Positions 28,989 through 38,778 of a stretch of DNA of 64,000 nucleotides are shown piece after piece (positions within the stretch are counted from its first letter, which is position 1; each line of letters starts with the position of its first letter). The translations under genes were made by a program, and so were the position numbers. Under the pieces are notes generated by a model. The model ran no database searches, was not told where the DNA came from, and saw nothing but the letters and a program-made list of their open reading frames with translations. Source of the DNA: Chlorobiota bacterium (GTDB lineage: Bacteria; Bacteroidota; Chlorobiia; Chlorobiales; Chlorobiaceae); assembly GCA_016868665.1 (NCBI GenBank), contig VGGK01000010.1:1-64000 (forward strand), read 5' to 3'.

Positions 28989-29105
28989 GGGCCTTTTTAT
29001 GGTTAATGAGAGATGTCCGAAAGGCTATAGATAACAAAATTGCGTTAATTCCGGAATCGGGGGGAAAGGTGAGTGACTGCGATTTTATTTTTTGCGATTT
29101 TTTGT

Positions 29106-29149
29106 TATAATTAAAGCTAATCATTTTTAAGCTTTATCCTGAAAAGGAA
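29106..29149 (+). promoter_or_regulatory. -10 box and ribosome site upstream of ffh
   Basis: TATAAT at 29106-29111 has no good -35 at normal spacing (TTTTAT at 29083). An AAGGAA ribosome site at 29144-29149 precedes the ATG at 29158. It is the likely promoter for the ffh-rplS run. Confidence 0.4.
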
Positions 29150-29157
29150 ATACGCGC

Positions 29158-30507
29158 ATGTTCGACAGTCTGAGTGATAAATTAGAGCTTGCTTTTAAAA
29201 AGCTTGCCGGTCAGGCAACCATAAACGAAATCAACATCGGTATCGCGATGCGCGATATCAAGAGGGCTCTGCTCGGTGCGGATGTCAACTACAAGGTTGC
29301 AAAAAAGCTCGTCGAGGATATCAGGGAGAAGTCTCTCGGCGAACAGGTCATCAAGAGCGTTTCTCCTGCCCAGATGATCGTCAAGATCGTCAGCGACGAA
29401 CTTACCGATCTTATGGGCGGCGAGAACAGGCCTCTGAATCTCTCGCCGAAAAAACTTCCGGCCATTATCATGGTGGCGGGTCTTCAGGGTTCCGGTAAAA
29501 CCACTTTTTGTGCCAAGCTGGCCAGGAGGCTGAAAAAAAGCGGGAAAAATCCACTGCTTGTCGCTGCCGACGTCTACCGTCCGGCTGCTGTAGACCAGTT
29601 GAAAACTCTCGGCGAACAGGTTGAGGTTCCTGTGTTTTCCATAGCTGAGCCCGATGCCATGAAGGTGGCTATGCAGGGGCTCGAGGCCGCCCGCTCCGGC
29701 TCCAATGACGTACTGATCGTCGATACTGCGGGACGACTGCAGATCGACGAGAAAATGATGGCCGAGGCCGAGGCGCTCAAGCACGCGCTCAAACCCGACG
29801 AACTGCTTTTCGTTGTCGATTCGATGATGGGACAGGAAGCCGTCAATACGGCTCGCGAATTCAACGAAAGACTCGATTTCGACGGCGTCGTGCTTACCAA
29901 GCTCGACGGCGATGCCCGCGGCGGAGCCGCGCTTTCCATCAGGCAGGTCGTCGAAAAACCGATCAAGTTTATCAGTATCGGAGAGAAGGTCGACGATCTC
30001 GATCTTTTCTATCCGGACCGCATGGCCCAGAGGATTCTCGGCATGGGCGATATCGTGAGTTTTGTCGAAAAGGCACAGGAGACGCTCGATCTCGAAAAAA
30101 CCATGCAGATGCAGAAGAAGCTCATGAAGAATGAGTTCGATCTGAACGACTTTTTCGATCAGCTGCAGCAGCTCAAGAAGATGGGATCGATCCAGGGTCT
30201 TATTGAAATGGTTCCCGGTCTGAACAAGATGGTTCCGAAGCAGGAGCTTGAAAATCTCGATTTCAGACCCATCGAAGCGATGATCAACTCGATGACGAAG
30301 CAGGAGAAAGAAAATCCCGAAATCATCAACGGAAGTCGCCGCCAGCGCATCGCCAGGGGAAGCGGAACCAGGGTTCAGGACGTGAATCTGCTTCTCAAGC
30401 AGTTCGGTGAGATGAAAAAGATGATGCGCTCGGTATCTAAACTGTCGCAGTCCGGCAGGAAGATCACTTCGCAGAATCTTGCGCTTGACAAGTTTTTAAA
30501 GAGATAA
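29158..30507 (+). CDS. ffh: Signal recognition particle protein Ffh
   Basis: The 449-residue GTPase has the N domain (1-90), G domain with [31 protein letters not shown] and [10 protein letters not shown], and a Met-rich M domain (about 300-449; [11 protein letters not shown]) that binds 4.5S RNA and signal sequences. It delivers nascent membrane proteins to FtsY. It leads the conserved ffh-rpsP-rimM-trmD-rplS block. No 4.5S RNA gene is seen in the window. Confidence 0.98.
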   Translation: MFDSLSDKLELAFKKLAGQATINEINIGIAMRDIKRALLGADVNYKVAKKLVEDIREKSLGEQVIKSVSPAQMIVKIVSDELTDLMGGENRPLNLSPKKLPAIIMVAGLQGSGKTTFCAKLARRLKKSGKNPLLVAADVYRPAAVDQLKTLGEQVEVPVFSIAEPDAMKVAMQGLEAARSGSNDVLIVDTAGRLQIDEKMMAEAEALKHALKPDELLFVVDSMMGQEAVNTAREFNERLDFDGVVLTKLDGDARGGAALSIRQVVEKPIKFISIGEKVDDLDLFYPDRMAQRILGMGDIVSFVEKAQETLDLEKTMQMQKKLMKNEFDLNDFFDQLQQLKKMGSIQGLIEMVPGLNKMVPKQELENLDFRPIEAMINSMTKQEKENPEIINGSRRQRIARGSGTRVQDVNLLLKQFGEMKKMMRSVSKLSQSGRKITSQNLALDKFLKR

Positions 30508-30546
30508 CCTGTTTTTGCAGTTACCATTAACTAAAATACTGAAGCA

Positions 30547-30954
30547 TTGGTAAAGATCAGACTTAAAAGAGCCGGAAGAAAGAAGATGCCATTCTACCAG
30601 ATCGTAGCTGCCGATTCGCGCGCACCGAGAGATGGTAAATTCCTTGAAGTCGTCGGACACTATCAGCCGACCGCGAAGCCGCATGCCGTAACCCTCAAGA
30701 AGGACAGGGTATCCTACTGGATGCAGACCGGCGCACAGCCGACCGATACCGTCCGCAGCCTCATTCGTTCCACCGGCCTTCTTCATGAACTGAGGCTCCG
30801 CAGCCTTGGCCGCAGCGAAGCCGATATCACGACCGAAATGGAAAAATGGCAGCAGAAGCAGTCGGAACGCCGTCAGAAGCGTCTTGCCGTAAAGACACGT
30901 CGCCGTCAGGCAAAGAAAGCAGCCGAGGGAAAAGCTGAAGGTAGCGAAGCCTGA
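30547..30954 (+). CDS. rpsP: 30S ribosomal protein bS16
   Basis: The start is TTG at 30547, giving [23 protein letters not shown], the invariant bS16 N-terminus; no ATG lies nearby. The 135-residue protein is longer than the usual 80-90 because of a Lys/Arg/Gln/Ala-rich tail from about residue 88 ([18 protein letters not shown]...), a pattern also seen in Bacteroidetes-Chlorobi relatives. It lies 39 bp after ffh. The weak start codon may tune its level. Confidence 0.97.
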   Translation: MVKIRLKRAGRKKMPFYQIVAADSRAPRDGKFLEVVGHYQPTAKPHAVTLKKDRVSYWMQTGAQPTDTVRSLIRSTGLLHELRLRSLGRSEADITTEMEKWQQKQSERRQKRLAVKTRRRQAKKAAEGKAEGSEA

Positions 30955-30980
30955 ACGAACGGTTCGATACAGTTTTCGGG

Positions 30981-31487
30981 ATGGATCGTTATCTGACAGG
31001 CACCATACTCAAGCCGAAAGGCTTGAAGGGCGAAGTGAAGGTGCTGCCGGTTACCGATTATCCCGAACGCTTTCTTTCAAGGAAAGCATATTATGTAGGT
31101 AAAACGGACGGCGATGCAGAGCTTCGCAACGTTGTCCGCGCCTCGCTTGCCAAAGGTTTTGCGTGGCTGTTTTTTGAAGGCATTGAAACCCGTGACGATG
31201 CGCAAGCCATGTGCGGCATGCATCTGTATATCGAAGAGCGGGAGCTGCAGCCTATGCCGGACGACAGGGCCTATGTTCACGAACTGATCGGGCTTGCGGT
31301 CATCGACGGCAACGGATGTGAGGCTGGAGTCGTGACAGGCATCGTGCAGATGCCGGCTCATGAGGTGTACGAGGTGACGACGAGTGGTTCAGGAATTGTA
31401 CTGATTCCTGCCATCGATGAGTTCATCGAAGCGATCGATACAGGTATGCGTCGGATGTCGGTTCCCCGATTCGGAGAGTTTTTGTGA
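30981..31487 (+). CDS. rimM: Ribosome maturation factor RimM
   Basis: The 168-residue protein has the RimM beta-barrel (TGTILKPKGLKGEVKVLPVTDYPERF) and a PRC-barrel-like second half (VHELIGLAVIDGNG ... IPAIDEFIEAIDTGMRRM). It assists 30S head assembly by binding uS19. It starts 26 bp after rpsP and precedes trmD by 19 bp, the usual order. Confidence 0.96.
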   Translation: MDRYLTGTILKPKGLKGEVKVLPVTDYPERFLSRKAYYVGKTDGDAELRNVVRASLAKGFAWLFFEGIETRDDAQAMCGMHLYIEERELQPMPDDRAYVHELIGLAVIDGNGCEAGVVTGIVQMPAHEVYEVTTSGSGIVLIPAIDEFIEAIDTGMRRMSVPRFGEFL

Positions 31488-31506
31488 ATACCTGTGACAG
31501 GAAAAT

Positions 31507-32226
31507 ATGCAAGCAACCGGAGGGATGGGGCCACTGCGTATCGATGTGATTTCCGTAATTCCCGGTTTTTTCGACTCGCCGATTCAGAACGGCCTGCTCG
31601 CAATAGCCCGGAAAAAGCATTATGCGGAGATTCACGTGCATAACCTGCACGACTATGGACTCGGACGCTACAAGCAGGTTGACGATACCCCGTTCGGCGG
31701 GGGAGCAGGTATGGTGATTCGTCCTGAACCGGTTTTCGCATGCGTCGAAATGCTGCTTGCCGAAAGAGAGTATGACGCGGTCATTTTTCCGACTCCCGAC
31801 GGAAAGCCGTTCGATCAGCCGCTTGCAAACAGGCTTTCCCGTTCGAGGAACCTGATGCTGCTCTGCGGGCATTACAAGGCGGTAGATGAGCGGGTTCGCG
31901 AAATGCTTGTTACCATGGATGTTTCTGTCGGGGATGTTGTGGTTTCTGGAGGCGAAATTCCGTCGCTTCTTATTATGGACGCGGTTGTACGGCTCATTCC
32001 GGGAGTAATCGGCGATGGAGAATCGGCACTCACCGACTCATTCCAGACCGGTTTGCTTGATTGTGCTTACTATACCCGACCGGCTGAGTTTCGGGGGATG
32101 AAGGTGCCTGATGTTCTCTTGTCGGGGCATCACAAAAAAATAGAGCAATGGCGTCACGAAAATGCCATGCAGCGGACGCGTCAGCGGCGCCCGGACCTGC
32201 TCGATAAAACGGTTTTTGAAGAGTAA
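31507..32226 (+). CDS. trmD: tRNA (guanine37-N1)-methyltransferase
   Basis: The 239-residue SPOUT-class enzyme has [31 protein letters not shown] and [24 protein letters not shown], the knotted SAM site. It methylates G37 in tRNAs reading CUN, CCN and CGG. The start may be the ATG at 31507 (AGGAA 31499-31503) or 31525, where a GGAGG sits too close to be a normal ribosome site; 31507 is preferred. Confidence 0.97.
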   Translation: MQATGGMGPLRIDVISVIPGFFDSPIQNGLLAIARKKHYAEIHVHNLHDYGLGRYKQVDDTPFGGGAGMVIRPEPVFACVEMLLAEREYDAVIFPTPDGKPFDQPLANRLSRSRNLMLLCGHYKAVDERVREMLVTMDVSVGDVVVSGGEIPSLLIMDAVVRLIPGVIGDGESALTDSFQTGLLDCAYYTRPAEFRGMKVPDVLLSGHHKKIEQWRHENAMQRTRQRRPDLLDKTVFEE

Positions 32227-32245
32227 GAAAAAATAACGTAAATAG

Positions 32246-32617
32246 ATGTCGAAAATGGATCAGTTAATTCAGTTAGTTGAAGCCAAGCAGAACAGAGCCG
32301 ATTTTCCGGAGATCAATCCCGGTGATACCGTGAGGATTCAGTTGAAGGTTATCGAAGGTGAAAAAGAGAGGCTGCAGGCTTTTGAAGGCGTCGTCATCAG
32401 CGATCGCGGCGCAGGTGGTTCAAAAACCATCACCGTTCGGAAAATCTCGCACGGCGTGGGAGTTGAAAGGATCATACCGGTAAATTCTCCGAATATCGAA
32501 AGCGTTACCGTTCTGAAACACGGCAAGGCAAGAAGAGCCAAACTCTTCTACCTTCGCAAACGTACAGGTAAAGCTGCACTCAAGGTCAAGGAGCGCAAGG
32601 CCGCCATCAAGGCCTGA
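32246..32617 (+). CDS. rplS: 50S ribosomal protein bL19
   Basis: The 123-residue protein has the bL19 signatures [32 protein letters not shown] and [31 protein letters not shown]. It sits at the 30S-50S interface. It is last in the block and is followed by a strong terminator 9 bp beyond its stop codon. Confidence 0.98.
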   Translation: MSKMDQLIQLVEAKQNRADFPEINPGDTVRIQLKVIEGEKERLQAFEGVVISDRGAGGSKTITVRKISHGVGVERIIPVNSPNIESVTVLKHGKARRAKLFYLRKRTGKAALKVKERKAAIKA

Positions 32618-32626
32618 GAGTCGCAA

Positions 32627-32658
32627 AAACCGGCAGGCGTGCAAGATCCTGCCGGTTT
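32627..32658 (+). terminator. Rho-independent terminator after rplS
   Basis: A perfect 11-bp stem AAACCGGCAGG / CCTGCCGGTTT with a 10-nt loop is followed by ATTG. The 3' arm ends in TTT. It lies just after the rplS stop and closes the ribosomal-protein block. Confidence 0.85.
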
Positions 32659-32889
32659 ATTGCATCATCTGAGTCCTGCAACAGGGGAAGCAATCTCCTG
32701 TGCCTTGCCGTCCCTGCCGGTCGGTTTCCGTGTTTTATGCCCTTCATCTTTTGCACTTCTTGCGGATCTATCATTTCTTCTCTGTATATACTTGTGCGGC
32801 CAGGAAGTAAAAATCGCACATCCATCAGGGGATTTCCGCAAGCCAGAACCTTTCGGGATACTTCAGAAATAGTTCACAGGGATTTTCGT

Positions 32890-33729
32890 ATGACGCAGAT
32901 AGGCGATTACCGTCTGTACTCTCTTGACGTTCAGGATTTCGCGCTTGACGGAGGCGCCATGTTCGGAGTGGTGCCGAAGGTGCTGTGGGAAAAACTTGTG
33001 CCGGCAGACCATCTGAATCGGGTCATGCTCAAGACCCGCCTGCTCCTGATTTGCGGAAACGGCCGAAACATTCTGGTCGATACCGGTATGGGTTCCGCGT
33101 GGAGTGAAAAGCTTCGAGCCATTCATCTGCTCTCGGACTTCCGGATAGAAGAGGAACTTCAGAAACATGGTTTATCGCCTGCCGATATCACCGATATCAT
33201 CTATACGCATCTCCACTTCGATCACGTCGGGGGTGCATTCCGCCTTGTCGGGAACGTACTGGTTCCGGTATTTCCCGCCGCACGGCACTATGTTCAGCGT
33301 GAAAACTATCTTTCCGCTACCACTCCGAACCAGAAAGAGAAGGTGAGTTATTCACCTGTGTTTATCGAAGCTTTCGGCAAGCTTCCGTCAGTCGAGCTGA
33401 TCGACGGCCCGGCAGAACTCTTTGCGGGTATCGAAGTATTCACAAGCAACGGCCACACCAGAGGGCAGCAGCTCGTTCGTGTGAGCGACGGAAGCCGTTC
33501 GCTGGTGCATGGCGGCGACCTCGTACCCTCTTCGGCTCATTTGCCGCTGCCCTGGGTCATGGGCTTCGATATCGAACCGCTTACGGTCATCGACGAAAAG
33601 ACCGCATTGCTCGAAAGCATGATCGAGGCTGACGAGCTGCTTTATTTCGGGCACGATCCCTTCAATGAAGCGGCTACCCTCAAGCGGGGGGAAAAGGGTA
33701 TTATGGTTGATTCATTCGTTACCCTGTAA
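32890..33729 (+). CDS. MBL-fold metallo-hydrolase
   Basis: The ATG at 32890 gives 279 residues; the frame stays open to 32737 but the upstream part is non-conserved in style and includes no ribosome site. Motifs are HLHFDHVGG (zinc site), NGHTRGQQ, VHGGDLVP and GHDP, typical of the glyoxalase-II/AHL-lactonase-like superfamily. The family covers lactonases, esterases and persulfide dioxygenases; the HxHxDHxGG spacing does not decide among them. It is cytosolic and 14 bp upstream of the MutY-like gene. Confidence 0.88.
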   Translation: MTQIGDYRLYSLDVQDFALDGGAMFGVVPKVLWEKLVPADHLNRVMLKTRLLLICGNGRNILVDTGMGSAWSEKLRAIHLLSDFRIEEELQKHGLSPADITDIIYTHLHFDHVGGAFRLVGNVLVPVFPAARHYVQRENYLSATTPNQKEKVSYSPVFIEAFGKLPSVELIDGPAELFAGIEVFTSNGHTRGQQLVRVSDGSRSLVHGGDLVPSSAHLPLPWVMGFDIEPLTVIDEKTALLESMIEADELLYFGHDPFNEAATLKRGEKGIMVDSFVTL

Positions 33730-33743
33730 TCTTTCGCAGGAAC

Positions 33744-34577
33744 ATGTCTTCGATAGTTACTCCTGAAATGATTGGCCCTTTCAGGGAAAAAGTTTTCGCG
33801 TTCTTCCGAGAGAATCGCCGTTCATTTCCCTGGCGCGAGACCACCGACCGCTATGCGATCATGGTGAGCGAAATCATGCTCCAGCAGACGCAGGCCGAAA
33901 GGGTCATACCGAAATATACGGCATGGCTGGATCGCTTTCCCGATGTTGCAGCGCTCTCATATGCTCCGCTCAGGGATGTGCTTTCGCTCTGGAGCGGTCT
34001 CGGCTACAATTCGCGTGGCCAGCGTCTGCAGCTTTGTGCCCGTTCGATCGTCGAGCGCTATGACGGGATTGTTCCCGCAACACCTTCGGAACTGAAAACC
34101 CTGCCGGGTATCGGCGACTACACCTGTCGATCCATTCCTGTTTTTGCCGATAATCTCGACACAGCGGCAGTCGATACCAACATTCGCCGCATTATCGTTC
34201 ATGAATTGGCTCTGCCTGAAGATGCATCGAAACATCTGATACAGGCTGTCGCAGAGGAGCTTGTACCGAAGGGCCGCAGTTGCGAATGGCACAACGCGCT
34301 CATGGACTACGGTGCGATGTTTCTGACCAGTCGCAGAACCGGCATCCGGCCGTTGACAAAACAGTCGAAATTTCATGGATCGAAACGGTGGTACCGGGGC
34401 AGGCTGCTGAAGGAACTGGTGGCATCTGATCAGCTTTTTTTAGAAGAGGTTGAGGAAAGATACTGCCAATGCCCATGGGGAATCCGGGAGATCATCCTGG
34501 AGCTCGTATGCGAAGGGCTCGTTGAGGAGAGCGTCAACCGTGACGGCCCGGGACGCGTGCTGAAGATCAGGGAGTGA
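33744..34577 (+). CDS. MutY-like adenine glycosylase without Fe-S cluster
   Basis: The HhH-GPD fold is clear: FPWRETTDRYAIMVSEIMLQQTQ, the HhH motif LKTLPGIGDYTCRSI and VDTNIRRI. Catalytic Glu43 and Asp144 lie 101 residues apart, as do E37 and D138 of E. coli MutY. The four Cys that bind [4Fe-4S] (C-x6-C-x2-C-x5-C after ALMDxGA) are missing: after NALMDYGAM the text is FLTSRRTGIRPLTKQSKFHG. The MutT-like C-terminal domain that reads 8-oxoG is also missing; the chain is 277 residues against about 350. It may excise A from A:8-oxoG or act on another mismatch. Confidence 0.8.
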   Translation: MSSIVTPEMIGPFREKVFAFFRENRRSFPWRETTDRYAIMVSEIMLQQTQAERVIPKYTAWLDRFPDVAALSYAPLRDVLSLWSGLGYNSRGQRLQLCARSIVERYDGIVPATPSELKTLPGIGDYTCRSIPVFADNLDTAAVDTNIRRIIVHELALPEDASKHLIQAVAEELVPKGRSCEWHNALMDYGAMFLTSRRTGIRPLTKQSKFHGSKRWYRGRLLKELVASDQLFLEEVEERYCQCPWGIREIILELVCEGLVEESVNRDGPGRVLKIRE

Positions 34578-35054
34578 TCATGCTTTGTGTTTCAGGCAGT
34601 TTATTCCTTTTTTTTCGGCTCTCCAGTAGACGCATTCGGAAGGAACCGATGCGCAGATTTCCTGATATCTGCCGGATACCCTTGAAATGATAAGGGGGCG
34701 GCAGGTATGTTTATCAAGGCTTTTCATTGCATCATCAAAAGTTGCCCTTTGTGCTTTTCCCGAAGCGATCATGGCAAGGGCGAGATCATCAAGGAAAACT
34801 GATTCAGTATAAACGGATTCCGGATTGATGTTCCTGCAGACCCGTTCACCAAGTGCAATTACATCGGCATTTTCAATGCACACCAGTGCCTGATCGAGAG
34901 TCAGGAGAAGCGGTTCAAATTCCTCTATTTTCTTTCGTATATGCAGGGATTGTTCATTGTCCGGCAACTGTCCGGTTTCGGTATTGAAATACAGAAGAGT
35001 CTTTCGTATGCTTATGAGTATGTTATCCCCGGTATACTCTTCGATCGTTGCCAT
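34578..35054 (-). CDS. Hypothetical protein
   Basis: I do not recognise this 158-residue protein. It is mostly helical and acidic in the middle (KKIEEFEPLLLTLDQALVCIENADVIALGERV) with a Cys-containing C-terminus (THTCRP-like KHTCRPLI, EICASVPSECVYWRAEKKGINCLKHK). The five Cys suggest a metal or redox role, but no known pattern is present. It converges with the MutY-like gene with zero gap and is followed upstream by the acyl-CoA synthetase on the same strand 84 bp away. Confidence 0.6.
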   Translation of the reverse strand: MATIEEYTGDNILISIRKTLLYFNTETGQLPDNEQSLHIRKKIEEFEPLLLTLDQALVCIENADVIALGERVCRNINPESVYTESVFLDDLALAMIASGKAQRATFDDAMKSLDKHTCRPLIISRVSGRYQEICASVPSECVYWRAEKKGINCLKHKA

Positions 35055-35138
35055 TATGTTGTTCGGTTATCTGAACGGGAGCAGGCAGGCTCTTCGGTGC
35101 CTCTATGATGTATGGGATAATAATTGTGGAAAAGCGGA

Positions 35139-36971
35139 TTACTCGGTATTGTACACCATATTCAGGGCGTTGTAGACCTTGTCGATTTCCTGGGCGTATT
35201 TCTCTGTGATGGTCTTTCGCTTGAGTTTGAGCGTAGGGGTCATGTCGCCTTTTTCCACGCTGAAAGCCTCTTCGATAAGCAGGAACTTGCGGACTTTTTC
35301 GTGTGTCGCGAGCTGGCGGGAGATGGTTCGCATGAGCCTTTCGTATATCTGCTGTATTTCCTTGTGTTCGATCAGCTCTTTCGTTGTTTTTGCCGCGATA
35401 TTGTGTTGTGCGGCATACTCGTTCAGTCTTGCGAAGTCGGGCACGATGACGGCGATGAGAAATGGACGTTTTTCTCCGATGACGATCACCTGATCGACGT
35501 AAGGACTATCGGAAATGAGATTTTCGATCGGCTGCGGAGCGATATTCTTTCCGCCGGATGTGACGATGATGTGCTTTTTCCGATCGGTAATCTTAAGATA
35601 GCCGTCTCGGTCGATCTCTCCGATATCGCCGCTGTAAAACCATCCGTCCCTGATGACTTCTTTTGTGGCCGCTTCATCCTGCCAGTATCCTTTCATGATA
35701 TTCGGGCCTTTCAGCAGAATTTCGCCATCTTCGGCGATCCTGACCTGCACATTGCTTACAGCAGGTCCGACTGTGCCGAATTTAATCTTTTCCGGTCGGT
35801 TCACGTGGGTGACCGGTGAGGTTTCAGTCAGCCCGAATCCTTCGAGTATGGGAATTTCAAGAGCCTGGAAAAACTCGCCGATTTTCTGCGGCAGTGCGGC
35901 GCCTCCGGAAACGAAGTAACGCAGCCGTCCTCCGAATTTTTTACCGATTTTGTGGTAGACCAGTTTGTCGGCCAGTTTGTGCTGAGCCGACAGGGCAACG
36001 CCGACCTGGTTTGTCTCGTTCATCCGGCGATGATACTCTTCTCCGGTTTTTACTGCCCAGTTGAAAATTTTCTGTTTTACGGCGCTCTGACTGCCGACCT
36101 GTTTAAGCATGTTGGCCTTCATCCTGTCGAACAGCCGGGGTACGGTAAAGATAATTGTGGGTTTCGCTTCGGTCATGTTGAGCGAAATGGTTTCGATGCT
36201 TTCTGCCAGATAGATGGCCGCACCGCATGAGAAGAGCAGATAGTATCCTCCCGTACGCTCATAAGCGTGCGACAGGGGGAGGAAAGAGAGGCTGCAGTCG
36301 CTTTCGTCGAGACGCATGATCGAAGAACAGGATTTAACGTTCTCGCAGAGGTTCCTGTGCGTGAGCATAACGCCTTTCGGCAGACCTGTCGTTCCCGAGG
36401 TATAGATGATGGTGGCAATGTCTTCCGGATCTACCTTTATGCCGTCGAGAATCCAGGGTTTGTCCGCGAGGATTTTATTTCCCGTTTCCTTGACGCGGTT
36501 CAGGTCGATAACGTCCTCGATTGGTTCTTCGAGACGGTTCATGACGATAACAAGATTCAGGTCGGGCAGGTTCTGCCATATCGATAGAATTTTGCCCAGC
36601 TGCAGCATGTTGGAAACGACTATGCATTTCGCGCTGCAGTTCTGCAGGATATATTCAATCTGGTTCGGTGGAAGCGAGGGATAGAGCGGTACGTCGATAG
36701 CTCCGATATTAAGAATGGCCATATCAGCGAGGTACCATCCGGGACGATTTTCGGAGAGGATCGCTACCCGATCCTGCTCGGCTATGCCGTTTTCGCGAAG
36801 ATAAGCCGAAAAAGCGTGTACATCCTGTTCAAGTTCGCTGTAAGGGATCGGTTCATAGACGCCGTTGATTTTCCGCGCGATGGGAAATTTGTCTTTTCTG
36901 CCGCGGTAATGGCTGAACACCGAAGAGAACAGCTCTGGTAACGTGTGAAAATCAGGATTGATGAGTCCCAT
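35139..36971 (-). CDS. Long-chain acyl-CoA synthetase (AMP-dependent)
   Basis: The 610-residue ANL enzyme has the P-loop [53 protein letters not shown] and the hinge [27 protein letters not shown]. It matches the FadD15-like long-chain branch, length about 600. It activates fatty acids as acyl-AMP then acyl-CoA at the inner membrane. It is monocistronic. Note that the signalling locus at 51817 contains a thioesterase that could consume acyl thioesters, though a link is only conceivable. Confidence 0.93.
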   Translation of the reverse strand: MGLINPDFHTLPELFSSVFSHYRGRKDKFPIARKINGVYEPIPYSELEQDVHAFSAYLRENGIAEQDRVAILSENRPGWYLADMAILNIGAIDVPLYPSLPPNQIEYILQNCSAKCIVVSNMLQLGKILSIWQNLPDLNLVIVMNRLEEPIEDVIDLNRVKETGNKILADKPWILDGIKVDPEDIATIIYTSGTTGLPKGVMLTHRNLCENVKSCSSIMRLDESDCSLSFLPLSHAYERTGGYYLLFSCGAAIYLAESIETISLNMTEAKPTIIFTVPRLFDRMKANMLKQVGSQSAVKQKIFNWAVKTGEEYHRRMNETNQVGVALSAQHKLADKLVYHKIGKKFGGRLRYFVSGGAALPQKIGEFFQALEIPILEGFGLTETSPVTHVNRPEKIKFGTVGPAVSNVQVRIAEDGEILLKGPNIMKGYWQDEAATKEVIRDGWFYSGDIGEIDRDGYLKITDRKKHIIVTSGGKNIAPQPIENLISDSPYVDQVIVIGEKRPFLIAVIVPDFARLNEYAAQHNIAAKTTKELIEHKEIQQIYERLMRTISRQLATHEKVRKFLLIEEAFSVEKGDMTPTLKLKRKTITEKYAQEIDKVYNALNMVYNTE

Positions 36972-37151
36972 GGAACGTCAGTCTTAAGCTTGTGGATGCG
37001 TGGTATCGGCAAAGAACTGCTGCTGCATGCTCCGTAAGCGGAGCAGGAAGGATCAGACGGATTTAAGCTGATAATTAACAATACAATAGTATCTTTGCAA
37101 AGAGGGTTTGGTACTTTATGGTATCTTTTATATCAGTTTTTTATCTGTTTT

Positions 37152-38216
37152 ATGAGGATAAAGAAAGAAAGGCGTAATAATCTTTCAGGATATGCAGGTC
37201 TTCTGCTCGGAATCGTGCTCATCGCCTATCTGTTCAGCCAGATCGATCTTTACGGCGCGATCTCCAGGATAGTCTCAATCGGGTTTTCTTCGGCACTGCT
37301 TCTCCTTCCGTTCCTGATTCTGCATATAACGGAAACCTTCGCATGGATAAAGGTATTTCCGCCAGGAATGAAGGGAATGCCTTTTTTCCCCCTTTTCCGC
37401 ATCCAGCTTATCGCAGAAACCGTTTCCATGACGCTTCCCGCAGGAGTCGCGATCGGCGAACCTCTCAGGCCGTATCTATGCAGGCGCTTTATCGGTCTTC
37501 CCGTTCCTGAATCAGTAGCCAGCGTTGCCGTGCGCAAAATCATGCTTTCTGCGGCGCAGGGTATATACACGGTTCTCGGCGCAATCGCCGGATATGGCTT
37601 TCTGCAGGAGGTTTCTGTTCGCATCACCGGTCTTGAAGGACTCGGTATGCTCATGGTTGTCAGCGGACTTGGGGTTATTCTCATTTTCATGCTTTTTCTT
37701 CTTCTGCTTCTCAACGGAAGCGTCGCCGCAAAACTGCACCAGCTGCTCATGCTTGTTCCGTTCCGGAAGGTCAAGGAGTGGTTGCTTGAAAAAGAGGCGG
37801 GATTTCTTGATACCGATCAGGCGCTCGGCAGTTATAGGGGTTCTCCCGGCAGAGGAAGGCATGTGGCAATGTTTTACTATGTCGTCGCCTGGTTTACGCT
37901 TACGATCGAGAGTTATCTGATATTGCGGCTGCTTGGCATCGAGATTCCGTTTTATCAGATTTTTGCCATCGATATTGCCCTTGCCATGCTCCGATCCCTG
38001 TTTTTTTTCATTCCTTCGGGCCTTGGCGTCCAGGATATCGGCTATCTGCTTTTTTTTCAGGCAATAGGCATGCCGGATTATTCAGCAAACGGAGCGGCAT
38101 TCGTGCTTTTGCGCCGGTTCAAGGAGTTGATCTGGTATGCAGTTGGCTATGGGGTTATGTTTCTTTCCGGCGTGCATCTCAGGGATGCCGAAGATGTGGG
38201 TGTGAGCGATTCATAA
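37152..38216 (+). CDS. Lysylphosphatidylglycerol synthetase-type transmembrane (flippase-like) protein
   Basis: From the ATG at 37152 (a TTG-initiated extension to 37095 is unlikely) the product is 354 residues with about eight membrane helices. The text RRFIGLPVPESVASVAVRKIM and LFFFIPSGLGVQDIGYLLFFQAIG fit the UPF0104/AglD-like family related to the MprF flippase domain. The catalytic lysyl-transfer domain of MprF is absent. A role in moving a lipid or isoprenoid-linked sugar across the inner membrane is inferred. It diverges from the acyl-CoA synthetase. Confidence 0.82.
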   Translation: MRIKKERRNNLSGYAGLLLGIVLIAYLFSQIDLYGAISRIVSIGFSSALLLLPFLILHITETFAWIKVFPPGMKGMPFFPLFRIQLIAETVSMTLPAGVAIGEPLRPYLCRRFIGLPVPESVASVAVRKIMLSAAQGIYTVLGAIAGYGFLQEVSVRITGLEGLGMLMVVSGLGVILIFMLFLLLLLNGSVAAKLHQLLMLVPFRKVKEWLLEKEAGFLDTDQALGSYRGSPGRGRHVAMFYYVVAWFTLTIESYLILRLLGIEIPFYQIFAIDIALAMLRSLFFFIPSGLGVQDIGYLLFFQAIGMPDYSANGAAFVLLRRFKELIWYAVGYGVMFLSGVHLRDAEDVGVSDS

Positions 38217-38230
38217 TCCGGAATCCAGGA

Positions 38231-38295
38231 TAAGAGACTGCCTGAAAAGGTCGGTTCTATAATTTGTTTTTGTTTATGTATGAGACAGCCTCTTG
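38231..38295. other. Imperfect long inverted repeat after the flippase gene
   Basis: AAGAGACTGCCT near 38231 and its near-complement ending ...AGCCTCTT near 38295 pair with two mismatches over 12 bp, around a T-rich 40-nt centre. It lies 14 bp after the stop at 38216 and may be a bidirectional terminator or a MITE-like remnant. Confidence 0.35.
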
Positions 38296-38334
38296 TTCAA
38301 GTGCGACAGGTTTTTTACATAATACGAGATTGCT

Positions 38335-38778
38335 TTAAGCGAGCATTATGGTCTGACAGCACGATACTATCACGAGTAATCCTTCGGCAATCGATTTTCG
38401 TCCGGAGGATAACCACGTACGGATCGTATTGAGCGGTTTACCGATGATGATCGATATTGCCCGATGGTTCATTCCGCATATCTCCGAAAGCAATACAGTG
38501 AGTTTTTTATCCGTTTCCTGCTGCCGGAGCGATTCGAGCAGCTCTTCGTCAGGATAATTGCAATGCGTCGGTTTGCTTGTTGAGTTAATACGGTCGGCAT
38601 GTTCGTAATAGACCTCTCTGAATATTCTGAATACTTCTATTTCAGGCGTGTCGGACTGAATGCTTCGATAGGTTCTTAATACAAGCTCGTTGGTTTTCTT
38701 CAGTGAACCCGTCATCCAGTATCCCAGAGAGTACAATTCGTTCAACAGATCCAGCGGTTCTCTTTCTTCTTCGTTCAT
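38335..38778 (-). CDS. Degenerate ECF-type sigma factor
   Basis: The 147-residue protein has an ECF-like layout: a short region-2-like start (LLNELYSLGYWMTGSLKKTNELVLRTYRSIQ), a linker, and a region-4 helix-turn-helix (LLSEICGMNHRAISIIIGKPLNTIRTWLSSGRKSIAEGLL). Region 2 lacks several residues needed for -10 recognition and the whole is shorter than a typical ECF factor (about 180 residues). It may be a modified sigma factor or a regulator derived from one. No anti-sigma gene is adjacent. Confidence 0.65.
   Translation of the reverse strand: MNEEEREPLDLLNELYSLGYWMTGSLKKTNELVLRTYRSIQSDTPEIEVFRIFREVYYEHADRINSTSKPTHCNYPDEELLESLRQQETDKKLTVLLSEICGMNHRAISIIIGKPLNTIRTWLSSGRKSIAEGLLVIVSCCQTIMLA

Noticed and set aside
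32737-32889. N-terminal extension of the MBL hydrolase
   Set aside because: It lacks a ribosome site and starts within spacer sequence; the MTQIGDYRLYSLDV start at 32890 is a normal MBL beginning.
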